64,000 nt of DNA from Candidatus Zixiibacteriota bacterium (GCA_022571985.1 JACZWU010000002.1:479673-543672), one strand, 5' to 3'; positions 8,291 through 17,294 are shown, counted from the first letter of the stretch. The notes: generated from the letters alone by a model not told the origin. Program-made: numbers and translations.

Positions 8291-8315
8291 TTATAAGTGC
8301 GAATAAGGAGAGAAT

Positions 8316-10718
8316 GTGAGCGATATTGCCGACAAAATTAAGCCCGAACAAAGCATTGATATTCAGTCGATTCCGATTCTGCCGTTAAAAGGGACGGTCG
8401 TTTTTCCCTACATAGTGGTGCCGCTGATGATTCAGGAGCCGCAGCATGCCAAGATGGTCGATGAAGCTCTGATGCGAGGCTCAAAAATCGGCCTTTTCCT
8501 GCAGAAAGACGCCAAGCAGTCCAACCCGGGGCCGGATGATCTCTATCACATTGGAACTTCAGCCTCAATCTTAAAAATGCTCAGATTTCCAGACAGTACC
8601 GTCCGTTTTCTGGTTCAGGGGCTCTCTCGTATTAAAATAAAAAAGTTCACCTCGCAATCTCCCTATTTAACAGCTGAAGTTGTCGAGACCGAAGAGACAA
8701 TACCATCAGAAGTAAAACTCGAAGCTCTGTCACGGAATTTGTCCGAGCGTATCCGCAGGCTGGTAGATTTGGCTCCGTATCTGTCAGAAGAATTTTATGT
8801 TACCGCTACCAATCAGGATACACCCTCGAAGCTGACAGATTTTATCGCCTCGAATCTTAACCTCTCCAATGAGCAGAAACAGGAATTGCTTTCACAGGCG
8901 GATGTTTTCAAGAGAATGAACCGGCTCTATAGTGCGGTCAATAAAGAAACCGAAGTTCTGGAGCTGTCGCAGAAAATTCAGGCCAGAGCCGCCAGTGAAC
9001 TGGGCAAATCCCAGCGTGATTATATCCTGCGTGAGCAGCTGAAAGTAATCAAAAAGGAACTTGGCTCGCCGGATGATGCCAGTGAAGTTGAAGAATTTGA
9101 AGCCAAGATCAAAGCGGCCAATATGCCCAAGCATGCCGAGCAGACCGCCCGCAAAGAGCTCGACCGGCTTGCGCACATGGCGCAGTCATCAGCCGAGTAT
9201 ACAGTAACCCGCACCTATCTCGACTGGCTGGTAACGCTGCCCTGGTCGGTTTCGACTAAAGACAAGCTTGATCTGAAAAAAGCCAAGAGGATTCTCGATG
9301 AAGATCATTTTAATCTAGAAAAAGTCAAAGACCGCATTCTGGAATATCTGGCGGTAAGAAAACTAAAGTCAGATGTCAAAGGGCCTATTCTTTGTTTTGT
9401 TGGTCCTCCCGGGGTCGGTAAAACTTCGCTGGGCAAATCAATTGCCCGGGCTATGGGGCGCAAATTTGCCCGTGTCTCTTTGGGCGGCATGCGCGATGAA
9501 GCCGAAATACGCGGACACAGACGTACCTATATCGGTGCTATGCCGGGGCGTGTTATTCAGAGCATGAAACGCTGCGGCTCCAATAATCCTGTCATTATGC
9601 TTGATGAAATAGACAAACTTGGTACAGATTTCAGAGGCGATCCGGCCTCGTCGCTGCTGGAAGTATTAGACCCGGAGCAGAATGACGCCTTCTCCGACCA
9701 TTATCTGGAAATTGATTTTGATCTGTCCAGGGTGATGTTTATCACCACCGCCAACTGGACCGAACCGATTCCGGCGGTGCTTCGTGACCGCATGGAAATG
9801 ATAAATATTCCGGGCTATACCGATCTCGAAAAGTTGCAAATTTCAAAGCGGCATCTGATTCCCAAACAACTTGAGAATCACGGTATCCCCAAAGATAAAA
9901 TTGAGTTTAAGGATTCGTCCATCAAAGAGATAATAGATGGCTACACTCGTGAGGCAGGACTTCGCAATCTCGAAAGAGAAATAGCTTCGGTTATTCGCAA
10001 AATCGCCCGTCGTATCGCTACCGGATTTAAAGGCAGGAGCAGCCTGACCGAAAAATCTATCCGTAAACTCTTAGGGCCACGTAGATTTACCCGTGAGGTA
10101 CTTTCGCGTAAAAATAAAGTCGGGGTGGTCCCCGGTTTAGCATATACCTCAGTCGGCGGTGAAATTCTGTTTGTCGAGGCAACTTCAATGTCCGGTGAAG
10201 AAAAACTTATTCTGACCGGACAGCTTGGTTCGGTTATGAAGGAATCGGCTATGGCGGCGCTGTCGTTTATCCGCTCGAACAAAGAGGCAATGGGTATAAG
10301 TGAAGAAGCGTTTGTAAAGCGCGTTTTTCATATTCACGTGCCAGCCGGTGCAACGCCAAAAGACGGCCCCTCAGCAGGTATTACGATGGTTGTATCGCTG
10401 GCCTCTCTGCTAATGAATTTCCCTATCAAACCAATGATGGCAATGACCGGCGAGATAACACTCCGCGGTCAGCTTTTGCCTATTGGCGGCTTAAAAGAAA
10501 AACTTCTGGCGTGCTACCGTGCGGGTGTAACTACGGTGGTTCTGCCTGAGGGTAACCGCAAAGATACAATCGAATTGCCCGCTGAAATAAAAAACAATAT
10601 ATATTTTAAGTTTTTCGATGAAGTCCTGCCGGTTATCGAATTTGCACTGGACAAAAAATCCGCCAAAAAGCCGGGCAAAAAATCGACAACGACCAGAAAG
10701 AAATCCAAAAAGAAATAA
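8316..10718 (+). CDS. lon: ATP-dependent protease La (Lon)
   Basis: Homohexameric cytosolic AAA+ protease for damaged and regulatory proteins. Domain order is the N-terminal LON substrate domain ('PILPLKGTVVFPYIVVPLMI'), a coiled region, the AAA+ module with Walker A 'GPPGVGKTSLGKS' (about residue 362) and Walker B 'PVIMLDEIDK', then the S16 protease domain. The catalytic dyad is serine in 'PKDGPSAGITM' and lysine in 'GGLKEKLLACYRAG'. A lysine-rich tail (about 20 residues) ends the protein. The 800-residue length is normal. The GTG start is supported by AAGGAG five bases upstream. The nnr gene begins 14 bases after the stop, suggesting co-transcription. Confidence 0.97.
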   Translation: MSDIADKIKPEQSIDIQSIPILPLKGTVVFPYIVVPLMIQEPQHAKMVDEALMRGSKIGLFLQKDAKQSNPGPDDLYHIGTSASILKMLRFPDSTVRFLVQGLSRIKIKKFTSQSPYLTAEVVETEETIPSEVKLEALSRNLSERIRRLVDLAPYLSEEFYVTATNQDTPSKLTDFIASNLNLSNEQKQELLSQADVFKRMNRLYSAVNKETEVLELSQKIQARAASELGKSQRDYILREQLKVIKKELGSPDDASEVEEFEAKIKAANMPKHAEQTARKELDRLAHMAQSSAEYTVTRTYLDWLVTLPWSVSTKDKLDLKKAKRILDEDHFNLEKVKDRILEYLAVRKLKSDVKGPILCFVGPPGVGKTSLGKSIARAMGRKFARVSLGGMRDEAEIRGHRRTYIGAMPGRVIQSMKRCGSNNPVIMLDEIDKLGTDFRGDPASSLLEVLDPEQNDAFSDHYLEIDFDLSRVMFITTANWTEPIPAVLRDRMEMINIPGYTDLEKLQISKRHLIPKQLENHGIPKDKIEFKDSSIKEIIDGYTREAGLRNLEREIASVIRKIARRIATGFKGRSSLTEKSIRKLLGPRRFTREVLSRKNKVGVVPGLAYTSVGGEILFVEATSMSGEEKLILTGQLGSVMKESAMAALSFIRSNKEAMGISEEAFVKRVFHIHVPAGATPKDGPSAGITMVVSLASLLMNFPIKPMMAMTGEITLRGQLLPIGGLKEKLLACYRAGVTTVVLPEGNRKDTIELPAEIKNNIYFKFFDEVLPVIEFALDKKSAKKPGKKSTTTRKKSKKK

Positions 10719-10732
10719 CAAAGGAACTGGTT

Positions 10733-12277
10733 ATGTATCTGGTCACCTCGGAGTCGATGCGTGCTGTTGACCGCGAGGCCATCGACAAGCACAATATCCC
10801 CTCATTAGATTTAATGGAAAAAGCCGGGCAGGGGATAGCCGAGCGCTTACTCAGCCACAATATAATTGATCCTTCAGGCGATAACAAAGTCGCTGTTATT
10901 TGCGGCAAAGGTAACAACGGCGGCGATGGCTTTGTGGTGGCCAGGTATCTGCATGAAGCCGGAATTAATGTCTGTCTGTTTTTTATCGGTCCGGTGAATG
11001 TCTTATCAAAAGATGCCAGCGTAAATCACAATCGATCTGTTAAATGCGGAGTGCCGCTGACAGAAATCAAAAAGATAGCCGACTTGGACGATATAAGGAA
11101 CTGCAGCCATATTATCGATGCTCTTTTTGGAACAGGTTTCAAAGGCAGCCCTCGCGATTTGTCTGCAGAAGTCATAGAATTTATAAATGAACAGAAAGCA
11201 GCCGTAATCGCTATAGATATGCCTTCAGGACTGAATGCTGATAAGGGAATTCATCAGGGAGCGGTTATCCGGGCCGACTATACTTTCGCTTTGGCTTTGC
11301 CTAAATATGGCTTATTTTTATCTCCCGGCCGGGAACTGGCCGGAGTTGTAGATATAGTTCCCATAGGAATTCCGGATGAAGTTATGAAAATGCAAAAGTT
11401 GTCACATACTTTAATTACAGCCGACATGGTTTCAAGCAAACTGCCGGAGAGAGACCCCCAGGCACACAAGGGAGATTTCGGCAAGCTGCTGCTAATCTCC
11501 GGCTCTACCGGCATGACCGGCGCTGCCTGTCTCTCTGCCAGCAGCGCCTTGCGCACTGGCTGTGGTATTGTTCGGGTCGGCTGTCCGCAGGGAGTGCAGC
11601 CAGTACTGGCTGTAAAATTAACTGAAGCCATGACCCAGCCGCTGCCGGATATTTCCAAAAAAGGCGTGCTGGCTTTGCGTTCGTTAGGGGAGATTCGCAA
11701 ACTTTCAAATGAACATGATGCCATCGCAATAGGTCCCGGACTTGGCCTGCATCATGAAACTCAAGAGTTAGTCCGGCGCTTTATAACCAAAAACGAGAAG
11801 CCGATTGTCATAGATGCCGATGCCTTAACAGCTTTGTCTGGTGATATGAATGCGCTTATAGAGTCAAAGGCACCTATAGTTCTTACACCACATTCGGGAG
11901 AGTTCCAGAGATTGACAGGCGAAACCGTGCCGGATGATATTCAAGATCGATTTAAAATTGCCCTGGATTTTGCGAAAAACTACAATGTTACTTTACTGCT
12001 CAAGGGCAGCCCGACCATTATCGCCTGTCCAAACGGCAACTGCTATTTGAACCCGACCGGTAATCACGGCATGGCCACAGCCGGTTCGGGCGACGTTTTA
12101 ACCGGTATAATCGGCTCGCTATTAGCGCAGGGGATGACAGCCCAAGACGCTGCCATATGCGGCGCCTTTATTCACGGCACAGCCGGTGATATTGCCGCCG
12201 ACGCCTTAACTCCCCGGGCTATGATAGCCGGCGATATGATTGACTCTTTGCCGGAGGCATTTGCATTACTCCCTTAA
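10733..12277 (+). CDS. nnr: Bifunctional NAD(P)HX epimerase / ADP-dependent NAD(P)HX dehydratase
   Basis: Metabolite-repair enzyme that restores hydrated NAD(P)H. The N-terminal YjeF_N half (residues about 1-215) is the epimerase, with 'VICGKGNNGGDGFVVARYL' and 'IIDALFGTGFKG'. The C-terminal half (about 220-514) is the ribokinase-like dehydratase, with 'HKGDFGKLLLISGSTGMTGA', 'AIGPGLG', 'VIDADAL', 'LTPHSGEFQRLTG' and the catalytic 'NHGMATAGSGDVLTGIIG'. Length is typical for the fused form. It lies 14 bases behind lon and converges on the exported-protein cluster that follows. Confidence 0.95.
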   Translation: MYLVTSESMRAVDREAIDKHNIPSLDLMEKAGQGIAERLLSHNIIDPSGDNKVAVICGKGNNGGDGFVVARYLHEAGINVCLFFIGPVNVLSKDASVNHNRSVKCGVPLTEIKKIADLDDIRNCSHIIDALFGTGFKGSPRDLSAEVIEFINEQKAAVIAIDMPSGLNADKGIHQGAVIRADYTFALALPKYGLFLSPGRELAGVVDIVPIGIPDEVMKMQKLSHTLITADMVSSKLPERDPQAHKGDFGKLLLISGSTGMTGAACLSASSALRTGCGIVRVGCPQGVQPVLAVKLTEAMTQPLPDISKKGVLALRSLGEIRKLSNEHDAIAIGPGLGLHHETQELVRRFITKNEKPIVIDADALTALSGDMNALIESKAPIVLTPHSGEFQRLTGETVPDDIQDRFKIALDFAKNYNVTLLLKGSPTIIACPNGNCYLNPTGNHGMATAGSGDVLTGIIGSLLAQGMTAQDAAICGAFIHGTAGDIAADALTPRAMIAGDMIDSLPEAFALLP

Positions 12278-12312
12278 TTTCTGAGAAACTCTCAAAATGA
12301 CTCTTTTTGCAC

Positions 12313-12909
12313 TTACTTTTTCCAAAATGCAAAAGTGAGGCCTGCCGTAATGCCAAGAATATCTCTTCTTTCAACCACTGTGTATGAAGTAGTAAAATGC
12401 ATTATGGTCACCTGACCAACTCTGCCACTAACTGTTAATCCAAAGTCGATAGCTTCCGAGTTATCTCTGCCTCCTTCATAAGAAGTAGTTGATAATGAGA
12501 TTGCTGGTATCACAAGAGTGCTACTTGAGTTTCCTAACTTTTTGTAAAGTGATGCTCCGAAAGTTTTACTTGTAAGTGATTCAACGTTAGTTATCTGACC
12601 AAACAGAGTTAAGTTAAGCGAAAATTCCTCGCTCATCATGTATTCCCGAATTAAGTGGAGTTGAGCGAATCCTCCTGTAGCTTTAGATCCCCCCTCAATT
12701 GAAGCATACGAGAAACCAATATCAAAGATGCTCAGGATTGACGCAGCAGCTGCAGCTCCGGAGATGGACCCTTGGCCGCGTTGGGCATAACTACCCAAAA
12801 TACTGACTGCACTCTCACCCTTATCAAGTAGTTCACTCTGGGAAAAAATGGTTGATGATGTCAGGAAGAAGATTAGTAATATTGAGCTTGTTATAAAACG
12901 GAATTTCAT
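12313..12909 (-). CDS. Small exported protein, tandem paralogue family (copy 1), probable outer-membrane beta-barrel
   Basis: Not assigned to a named family. After a signal peptide ('MKFRFITSSILLIFFLTSST...FSQ') comes 'SELLDKGESAVSILGSYA', the hallmark of this four-copy cluster, then alternating amphipathic strands and a C-terminus 'LGITAGLTFAFWKK', consistent with a small beta-barrel or surface protein. The ORF track begins at 12930, but AGGAGG six bases before the ATG at 12909 fixes the start. The same 'LL.KGE' motif after the signal peptide occurs in the three neighbours, so the cluster arose by duplication. The substrate or partner is unknown. Confidence 0.68.
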   Translation of the reverse strand: MKFRFITSSILLIFFLTSSTIFSQSELLDKGESAVSILGSYAQRGQGSISGAAAAASILSIFDIGFSYASIEGGSKATGGFAQLHLIREYMMSEEFSLNLTLFGQITNVESLTSKTFGASLYKKLGNSSSTLVIPAISLSTTSYEGGRDNSEAIDFGLTVSGRVGQVTIMHFTTSYTVVERRDILGITAGLTFAFWKK

Positions 12910-12944
12910 TGTACCTCCTTTCTCGTTCAAATGATAATATACTA

Positions 12945-13180
12945 ATTAGTCTAGACAATGCAAACCTCGTACAGCTGGTAGAAACACCAATATCTATCAC
13001 TCCTGCTAAAGTTACTATCGCAGTTCTTTGAATTGTGCTTGAGTTGTTACCTTCTGCATAGCCAACCAGAAATCCGACACCACTTTCTCCTTTTTGAAAG
13101 AAGTCTGCTTGTGCGATAACTGATGCTGGTGGCAAAAACAATACGGCACAGGAAATAAAAATAATTTTAGATAACGTCAT
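12945..13180 (-). pseudogene. Truncated copy of the tandem exported-protein family (copy 2)
   Basis: The first 67 residues are a clear family member: a signal peptide ending in 'VIAQ', then 'ADFFQKGESGVGFLVGYA' and 'TLAGVIDIGVS'. Homology then stops abruptly near base 12980. The listed ORF (12833-13180) continues only by running out of frame into the start of copy 1, so about two thirds of the barrel is missing. The ribosome site GGGAGG and ATG are intact. The simplest reading is a deletion between neighbouring paralogues. A short exported product may still be made. Confidence 0.6.
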
Positions 13181-13303
13181 CTACGACCTCCCTACATTGA
13201 GCTTGCCGAATTATAAATAACAGGTTTTGGTAAGTAAAGAGCTTGAAAAATTCATATTGCAACTGTAGTGCGACCTTGCGCGACAGCTTTAGAAAAATTC
13301 ATC

Positions 13304-13930
13304 TCATTTTTCCTTCTTTATTTTTCCCATAAAAGTAATACCGATAAACGTACTTGTGCCGCTTTCGACATCGCTATTGGAAATAGACCATGCGAAACTT
13401 AGTCTGATTTTTGAAGTTACCTTTACTATTAAAGGAAAATTGAAACTCGTAACATTCACGGGATCGTTATCGAAACTAAAAGGCCAGACTTTGGTGTAAG
13501 CAATGCCCGGAACAAAATTGGTCTGGCTTCCCAATTTAATCTTCTTGAAAACGCTTCCGCCCAGCCCGTAGCTGTTGGAACTACTCGGGTCGTGATTCGT
13601 CCAGATTCCAAAAATGGATACATTTATTGGTATGCCGGATTTAGCGCTTTCTCGTATCGGAAATAGTTCAAGATGGAGCCCAAAAATTTTCAGGTTGTCA
13701 CCAAAGCCATCGGGATCTATTGAGCCCAAAGTAATTCCGAAATCAACAACTCCTTTAGTGGTAACCACAAACGAGCCCTGAGTTATCGTAGCATTATCAC
13801 TGTCGGTATATCCGTAAATTAGGCTGCTGCCGCTTTCTCCTTTATCTAATAGATAACCCTGGGCAGAAACAGAGAAAGGCACGAGCGATAATAAAAATAC
13901 AATCAGGGAACTCTTGATTCTGTTTTTCAT
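13304..13930 (-). CDS. Small exported protein, tandem paralogue family (copy 3)
   Basis: A 208-residue paralogue. It has a signal peptide 'MKNRIKSSLIVFLLSLVPFS...SAQ', then 'GYLLDKGESGSSLIYGYTDS', 'GVVDFGITLGSI', and strand-like segments ending 'FIGITFMGKIKKEK'. AGGAG lies eight bases before the ATG. The segment 'TNFVPGIAYTKVWPF' corresponds to 'STLVIPAISLSTTSY' in copy 1 and 'VTLPGITLARTV' in copy 4, showing homology along the whole length. Predicted location is outer membrane or periplasm; function unknown. It starts 12 bases after the stop of copy 4, so the cluster is probably one transcript. Confidence 0.66.
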   Translation of the reverse strand: MKNRIKSSLIVFLLSLVPFSVSAQGYLLDKGESGSSLIYGYTDSDNATITQGSFVVTTKGVVDFGITLGSIDPDGFGDNLKIFGLHLELFPIRESAKSGIPINVSIFGIWTNHDPSSSNSYGLGGSVFKKIKLGSQTNFVPGIAYTKVWPFSFDNDPVNVTSFNFPLIVKVTSKIRLSFAWSISNSDVESGTSTFIGITFMGKIKKEK

Positions 13931-13942
13931 AGTAGCGAACTC

Positions 13943-14563
13943 CTATTTAGGCTGCTCGGGATTTTGCCCAAGGATAAGAGATATACCGAGAGCGACACTA
14001 ACAAACGTCTGTTTATCAGCTACACCAAATGAAGGAAATAAGCTTAACATGGTGTTTTCTCCGAACCGTTTGGCCATCGGTATTTCAATATAATACGAAA
14101 GAACCGCATCCTGATTTCTTGCATTGGGAACTGTTCTGGCGAGTGTAATGCCCGGCAGGGTTACTTCAGAATTTTTATTTCTTATTCTTCTAAAGAGCCT
14201 CAAACCAACAGTTGTAGAACTTCGAGCTTCACTCTCTGAATATTGAACAAACACTGCAACGTTAGCAGGAAATTTGTTTGGAGTCTCGTTACTTCGAACC
14301 AATTGAACTTGCCCAAAAAAACCATAAATAGAAGCATCGATAGGCGTGTTGTTAATACTTACTTTACCACTAAAATATCCAATATCAAGGATTCCCGCTA
14401 CGGAGCCAACCAAATTTGCCTGGCGAGCGCTAATTGTCCTGGTAAATGATAGCCCGCCTCCAAGTCCGATGCTATTCTCTCCTCTTTCCAGCAGAGCGCT
14501 TTGTCCGAAACAAAGTATCGGAAACAAAACTAAGAATATCGTTAGAGCTAATTTATGAATCAT
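13943..14563 (-). CDS. Small exported protein, tandem paralogue family (copy 4)
   Basis: First gene of the minus-strand cluster. The ORF track starts at 14611, but the ATG at 14563 has AAGGA eight bases upstream and gives a proper signal peptide, 'MIHKLALTIFLVLFPILCFG', followed by the family motif 'SALLERGENSIGLGGG'. The rest shows 'VAGILDIGYFSGKV' and 'VSVALGISLIL', matching the predicted strands of the other copies. Likely a surface or periplasmic beta-rich protein. The four copies are strongly diverged, so the duplication is old. No functional assignment is justified. Confidence 0.66.
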   Translation of the reverse strand: MIHKLALTIFLVLFPILCFGQSALLERGENSIGLGGGLSFTRTISARQANLVGSVAGILDIGYFSGKVSINNTPIDASIYGFFGQVQLVRSNETPNKFPANVAVFVQYSESEARSSTTVGLRLFRRIRNKNSEVTLPGITLARTVPNARNQDAVLSYYIEIPMAKRFGENTMLSLFPSFGVADKQTFVSVALGISLILGQNPEQPK

Positions 14564-14650
14564 ACATTTTGTCCTTGAATTAGTGGATAGAAGAATATAC
14601 AGAGCTAGCAAGAGTTACTCAAGTAGATTTCGGCGTATATATGGCAGTTC

Positions 14651-14776
14651 GGTGTCGAGTGTTAGACATCCGACACCAGGCTTTAACGACACTCTTCGAC
14701 CCTTTGACTCCTCTGACCCATCGGCTACGCTCGGGACTAGCGCAGACTCATGACTGCGTCCGCTCAGGGTGACAAG
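14651..14776. repeat. Intergenic repeat block with hairpin and TTCGAC/CTCAGG elements
   Basis: Downstream of the OmpA-like gene. GGTGTCG...CGACACC (14651-14678) forms a 7-bp stem, followed by degraded copies of the dispersed element: 'CTCTTCGACCCTTTGACTCC', 'CGGCTACGCTCGGGACTAGC' and 'GTCCGCTCAGGGTGACAAG'. The ORF 14615-14914 in the track is an artefact of this block plus antisense overlap. Confidence 0.5.
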
Positions 14777-14810
14777 TCGGGCTTCATGGTACTGTTGAAG
14801 TTTAGACCGC

Positions 14811-15482
14811 TTACCCTTGGTCGATTTGTTTTTCTGCAACGCTTTTGAGTTTATCGTTGGCGAAAATAGCCAGCTCCACCCTACGGTTGGTCTGACGTCC
14901 TTCGGCTGTGGCATTATCGGCTATCGGCTGACTTTCCCCATAACCCATGACAGTGAATCTGTTGCCGGCAACATTATGGGTGGTCAGGTGAGTCGAGACC
15001 GAATTAGCCCGACGGATAGACAACTCGCGATTATGTTCTTCGCCTCCGGTAGCATCGGTGTGACCTTCGACCAAAATCTCGGTGTCTTCGTATTTGGCCA
15101 ATATGACAGCGAGTTTGTGCAGTTCTGCTTCGGCTTCGGGCTTGAGAGCAGATTTATCGACATCGAAAAGTATGCCTGATTTGAAAGTAATTTTTATACC
15201 TTCGCCGACCCGTTCGATGGTGGCGCCCTCAAGGTCTCTTTCAATTTCCGCCGCCTGTTTGTCCATATAATTGCCGATATAAGCGCCGGCCGCTCCACCG
15301 ACTGCTGCGCCGATTATAGCTCCGACGGCAGTATTGCCGGCTTCGTTACCGATAAGTCCGCCCACAACCGCCCCGGCCGTAGCGCCAATTATGGCACCTT
15401 TTTCTTTCCGGCTCAGATTGCTGCAGCCGCTCAGGCTTACCATCAGGATGGCCAAGGTCAAAGTGAGTAGTATTTTTTTCAT
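14811..15482 (-). CDS. OmpA-family lipoprotein with glycine-zipper segment (YiaD-like)
   Basis: Outer-membrane lipoprotein linking membrane and peptidoglycan. It has a lipobox 'VSLSGC' (cysteine about residue 20), then a glycine-zipper region 'GAIIGATAGAVVGGLIG' and 'GAIIGAAVGGAAGAYIG' (about 29-68), and a C-terminal OmpA domain. 'ILVEGHTDATGGEEHNRELS' followed by 'RRANSV' contains the Asp and Arg that bind diaminopimelate; 'GYGESQPIADNATAEGRQTN' and 'RRVEL' complete the domain. Length of 223 is normal for this architecture. It stands alone, flanked on both sides by dispersed repeats, and confirms a Gram-negative envelope. Confidence 0.9.
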   Translation of the reverse strand: MKKILLTLTLAILMVSLSGCSNLSRKEKGAIIGATAGAVVGGLIGNEAGNTAVGAIIGAAVGGAAGAYIGNYMDKQAAEIERDLEGATIERVGEGIKITFKSGILFDVDKSALKPEAEAELHKLAVILAKYEDTEILVEGHTDATGGEEHNRELSIRRANSVSTHLTTHNVAGNRFTVMGYGESQPIADNATAEGRQTNRRVELAIFANDKLKSVAEKQIDQG

Positions 15483-15561
15483 CTTCTTTGGTCCTTATGT
15501 TTTTGTTTTATTGGATAGTAATATGATTGATATGAATAATTGTATCAATTAAAATCGTCAT

Positions 15562-15710
15562 CTTTCGACTCCGCTCAAGATGACGAGTGGAGGCTCAGGA
15601 TGACATTTCTAATGGGAAAATGCTCAATCCATCGTCACTCTGAGCGGAGTCGAAGAGTGGGTTTCTCGGATTAGGATGGGTCGCCCACTGCTTGCGGTGG
15701 GGTCCTCAAA
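15562..15710. repeat. Inverted pair of dispersed TTCGAC/CTCAGG repeats
   Basis: One copy, TTTCGACTCCGCTCAAGATG (15562 onward), and an inverted copy, CGTCACTCTGAGCGGAGTCG (15633 onward), lie about 70 bases apart and could pair as a long imperfect hairpin. A partial copy, 'GGCTCAGGATGACATT', lies between them. A second motif, 'CCACTGCTTGCGGTGGGGTC' (15684 onward), follows; its GGACCCCAC core (on the other strand) reappears at 58821-58832. The block separates the divergent OmpA-like and VOC genes. Confidence 0.6.
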
Positions 15711-15732
15711 TACGAAACAAGAGGTAATTATT

Positions 15733-16158
15733 ATGCCGTCTCAAGATAGAGTAATCAAAGGCCTCGCTGAAATCGCCTTGCGGGTCAACGATTTAGACAA
15801 AATGACCAGATTCTACCAGGAAGTCATCGGCTTGGAGTTTTTGGAGAGATTCCAAAAAACTGTTTTTTTTCGTATTGCCAAGGGGGTTGATGGACACGTC
15901 CAGGTACTGGCGCTTTTCGATCGTTCCGGTACAAAAGGCTACAGCGGTATCGACTCCAAGAAATCGACCATTGACCATATAGCCTTCGGCATTTCGAAAT
16001 CAGACTATTTACTTGAGAAGAGACGAATAGAGGCTTTGGGCTACGAAGTCCGCACCGCTTATCACGACTGGGTCAGCTGGCGCTCGCTTTATGTCACCGA
16101 CCCCGAGGGAAATAATGTAGAGATGGTTTGCTATGATGGGGGGAGTAGTACCAAATAG
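15733..16158 (+). CDS. VOC-superfamily (glyoxalase/dioxygenase-like) protein
   Basis: Single vicinal-oxygen-chelate domain protein, 141 residues from the chosen start. 'LAEIALRVNDLDKMTRFYQE' is the first beta-alpha-beta module and 'STIDHIAFGISKSDY' opens the second. 'SLYVTDPEGNNVEMVC' supplies the terminal glutamate of a possible metal site; the histidine in 'IDHIAF' is another candidate ligand. The ORF-track start at 15676 lies within the repeat block; GAGGT eight bases before the ATG at 15733 decides the start. Substrate unknown: glyoxalase I, dioxygenase and fosfomycin-resistance folds all look like this. Confidence 0.8.
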   Translation: MPSQDRVIKGLAEIALRVNDLDKMTRFYQEVIGLEFLERFQKTVFFRIAKGVDGHVQVLALFDRSGTKGYSGIDSKKSTIDHIAFGISKSDYLLEKRRIEALGYEVRTAYHDWVSWRSLYVTDPEGNNVEMVCYDGGSSTK

Positions 16159-16169
16159 TATTGCGATAC

Positions 16170-17291
16170 TTATCTATCGGATAATGTTTGGAGCACTGCC
16201 GGGATTTGTTTTATCAACTCTTCCTTTAAGTTATCATGGTCATTAAAATATATCGTATTGATATTATCAATATCAAATATGCGTTTTCTCTTTTTCTTCT
16301 TCTTATAGGAAATTAAGATAACTTCTTTGTTAATTGCATGAGCAAATCCCAATTCGTACATAACGTTCGGGTTCTGAGCGGTTACGTCGGCAATACCGAA
16401 TTTGCATTTGCGTATATGAGATATTATGGTATTGTTTAAATTATTCGGGCGATTATCGTCTTTTGATATTATTAATTCCAAATCATATTGTTCTTTGCAG
16501 AACTCCTTGATAATTGAAAATCTCTGTAAATTAGATTCATCAAATTGAGTCATATAAAAAACAAATCCGTCAGGTAGATTGTCAGCATCAATTTGAATGA
16601 TTTTGTAATGGCTATAATCGTTTAATGATTTATTAAATGTAGTTTCAAGTCTAAACTCGCTCGAATCATGTTTTTCCAAAATATCTTCAATTTCGCTAGC
16701 TTTCGAAAAGCTTATATCCAGATACATAAACAATTGTTCAAGAACTTTGCTTTGATCTTCATAGAGATTAATTGTTTCAAAATTTTCCAACTTTCTTTTG
16801 AATTGTATTAAGTTTCGAAGGTTTAGATTTTGCAAAGCAGAAATAATGCTCTTAGGGCTGTCATTCACAGCAACTAAAATTTCAAAGATATAGATTGGAA
16901 TGTCTGGTGCCTCTTCAAATCGCTTTCTCACATATCGAAGTATTTCAATTCGCAGTAGAGCTTTCGTATTGGCCTTGCCCACTAATAGAGTAGATATTGA
17001 TTCATTGGGAATAAGAGACTCGAGATTGCCCGTGTTAAGTATTTTATATAATTCTTTTGCTGCAATTATATGAGCTCGAAACAAATTGAGTTTGTTGCTT
17101 CTAATGTCCTCCGGCAACATTTTTATTTTATAAATTGATTCTGAATCATCATCTAATTCATTCACTTTGCAGTTATAGGAAAGCACATCAGGATTTGAAG
17201 AATACAATGAAGCCTTCTGGGGTAATCGAACTTCAAAGACTTTATCATTTTTTAGTACATAAAATTCTATTCTATACGGATTCGCTATCAC
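16170..17291 (-). CDS. AT-rich protein with winged-helix-like middle and C-terminal TIR/nucleoside-deoxyribosyltransferase-like domain
   Basis: A 373-residue protein of uncertain role. The middle (about 118-165, 'IPIYIFEILVAVNDSPKSII' then 'LQNLNLRNLIQFKRK') reads like a winged helix. The C-terminal domain (about 240-370) contains 'GIADVTAQNPNVMYELGFAH' followed by 'INKEVILISYK'. That D.T..NPNV.YELG.AHA motif typifies TIR-like and nucleoside 2-deoxyribosyltransferase-like folds; the glutamate in YELG is the candidate catalytic residue for N-glycosidic (NAD+ or nucleoside) cleavage. The GTG start lies right after the secA stop, in TGATGAGTG, so translation is probably coupled. Strong AT bias suggests acquisition. 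A defence or stress effector is plausible but unproven. Confidence 0.62.
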   Translation of the reverse strand: MIANPYRIEFYVLKNDKVFEVRLPQKASLYSSNPDVLSYNCKVNELDDDSESIYKIKMLPEDIRSNKLNLFRAHIIAAKELYKILNTGNLESLIPNESISTLLVGKANTKALLRIEILRYVRKRFEEAPDIPIYIFEILVAVNDSPKSIISALQNLNLRNLIQFKRKLENFETINLYEDQSKVLEQLFMYLDISFSKASEIEDILEKHDSSEFRLETTFNKSLNDYSHYKIIQIDADNLPDGFVFYMTQFDESNLQRFSIIKEFCKEQYDLELIISKDDNRPNNLNNTIISHIRKCKFGIADVTAQNPNVMYELGFAHAINKEVILISYKKKKKRKRIFDIDNINTIYFNDHDNLKEELIKQIPAVLQTLSDR

Positions 17292-17294
17292 TCA

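Noticed and set aside
14615-14914. 99-residue minus-strand ORF
   Set aside because: It spans the repeat block and runs out of frame into the start of the OmpA-lipoprotein gene end; no ribosome site and no family resemblance.
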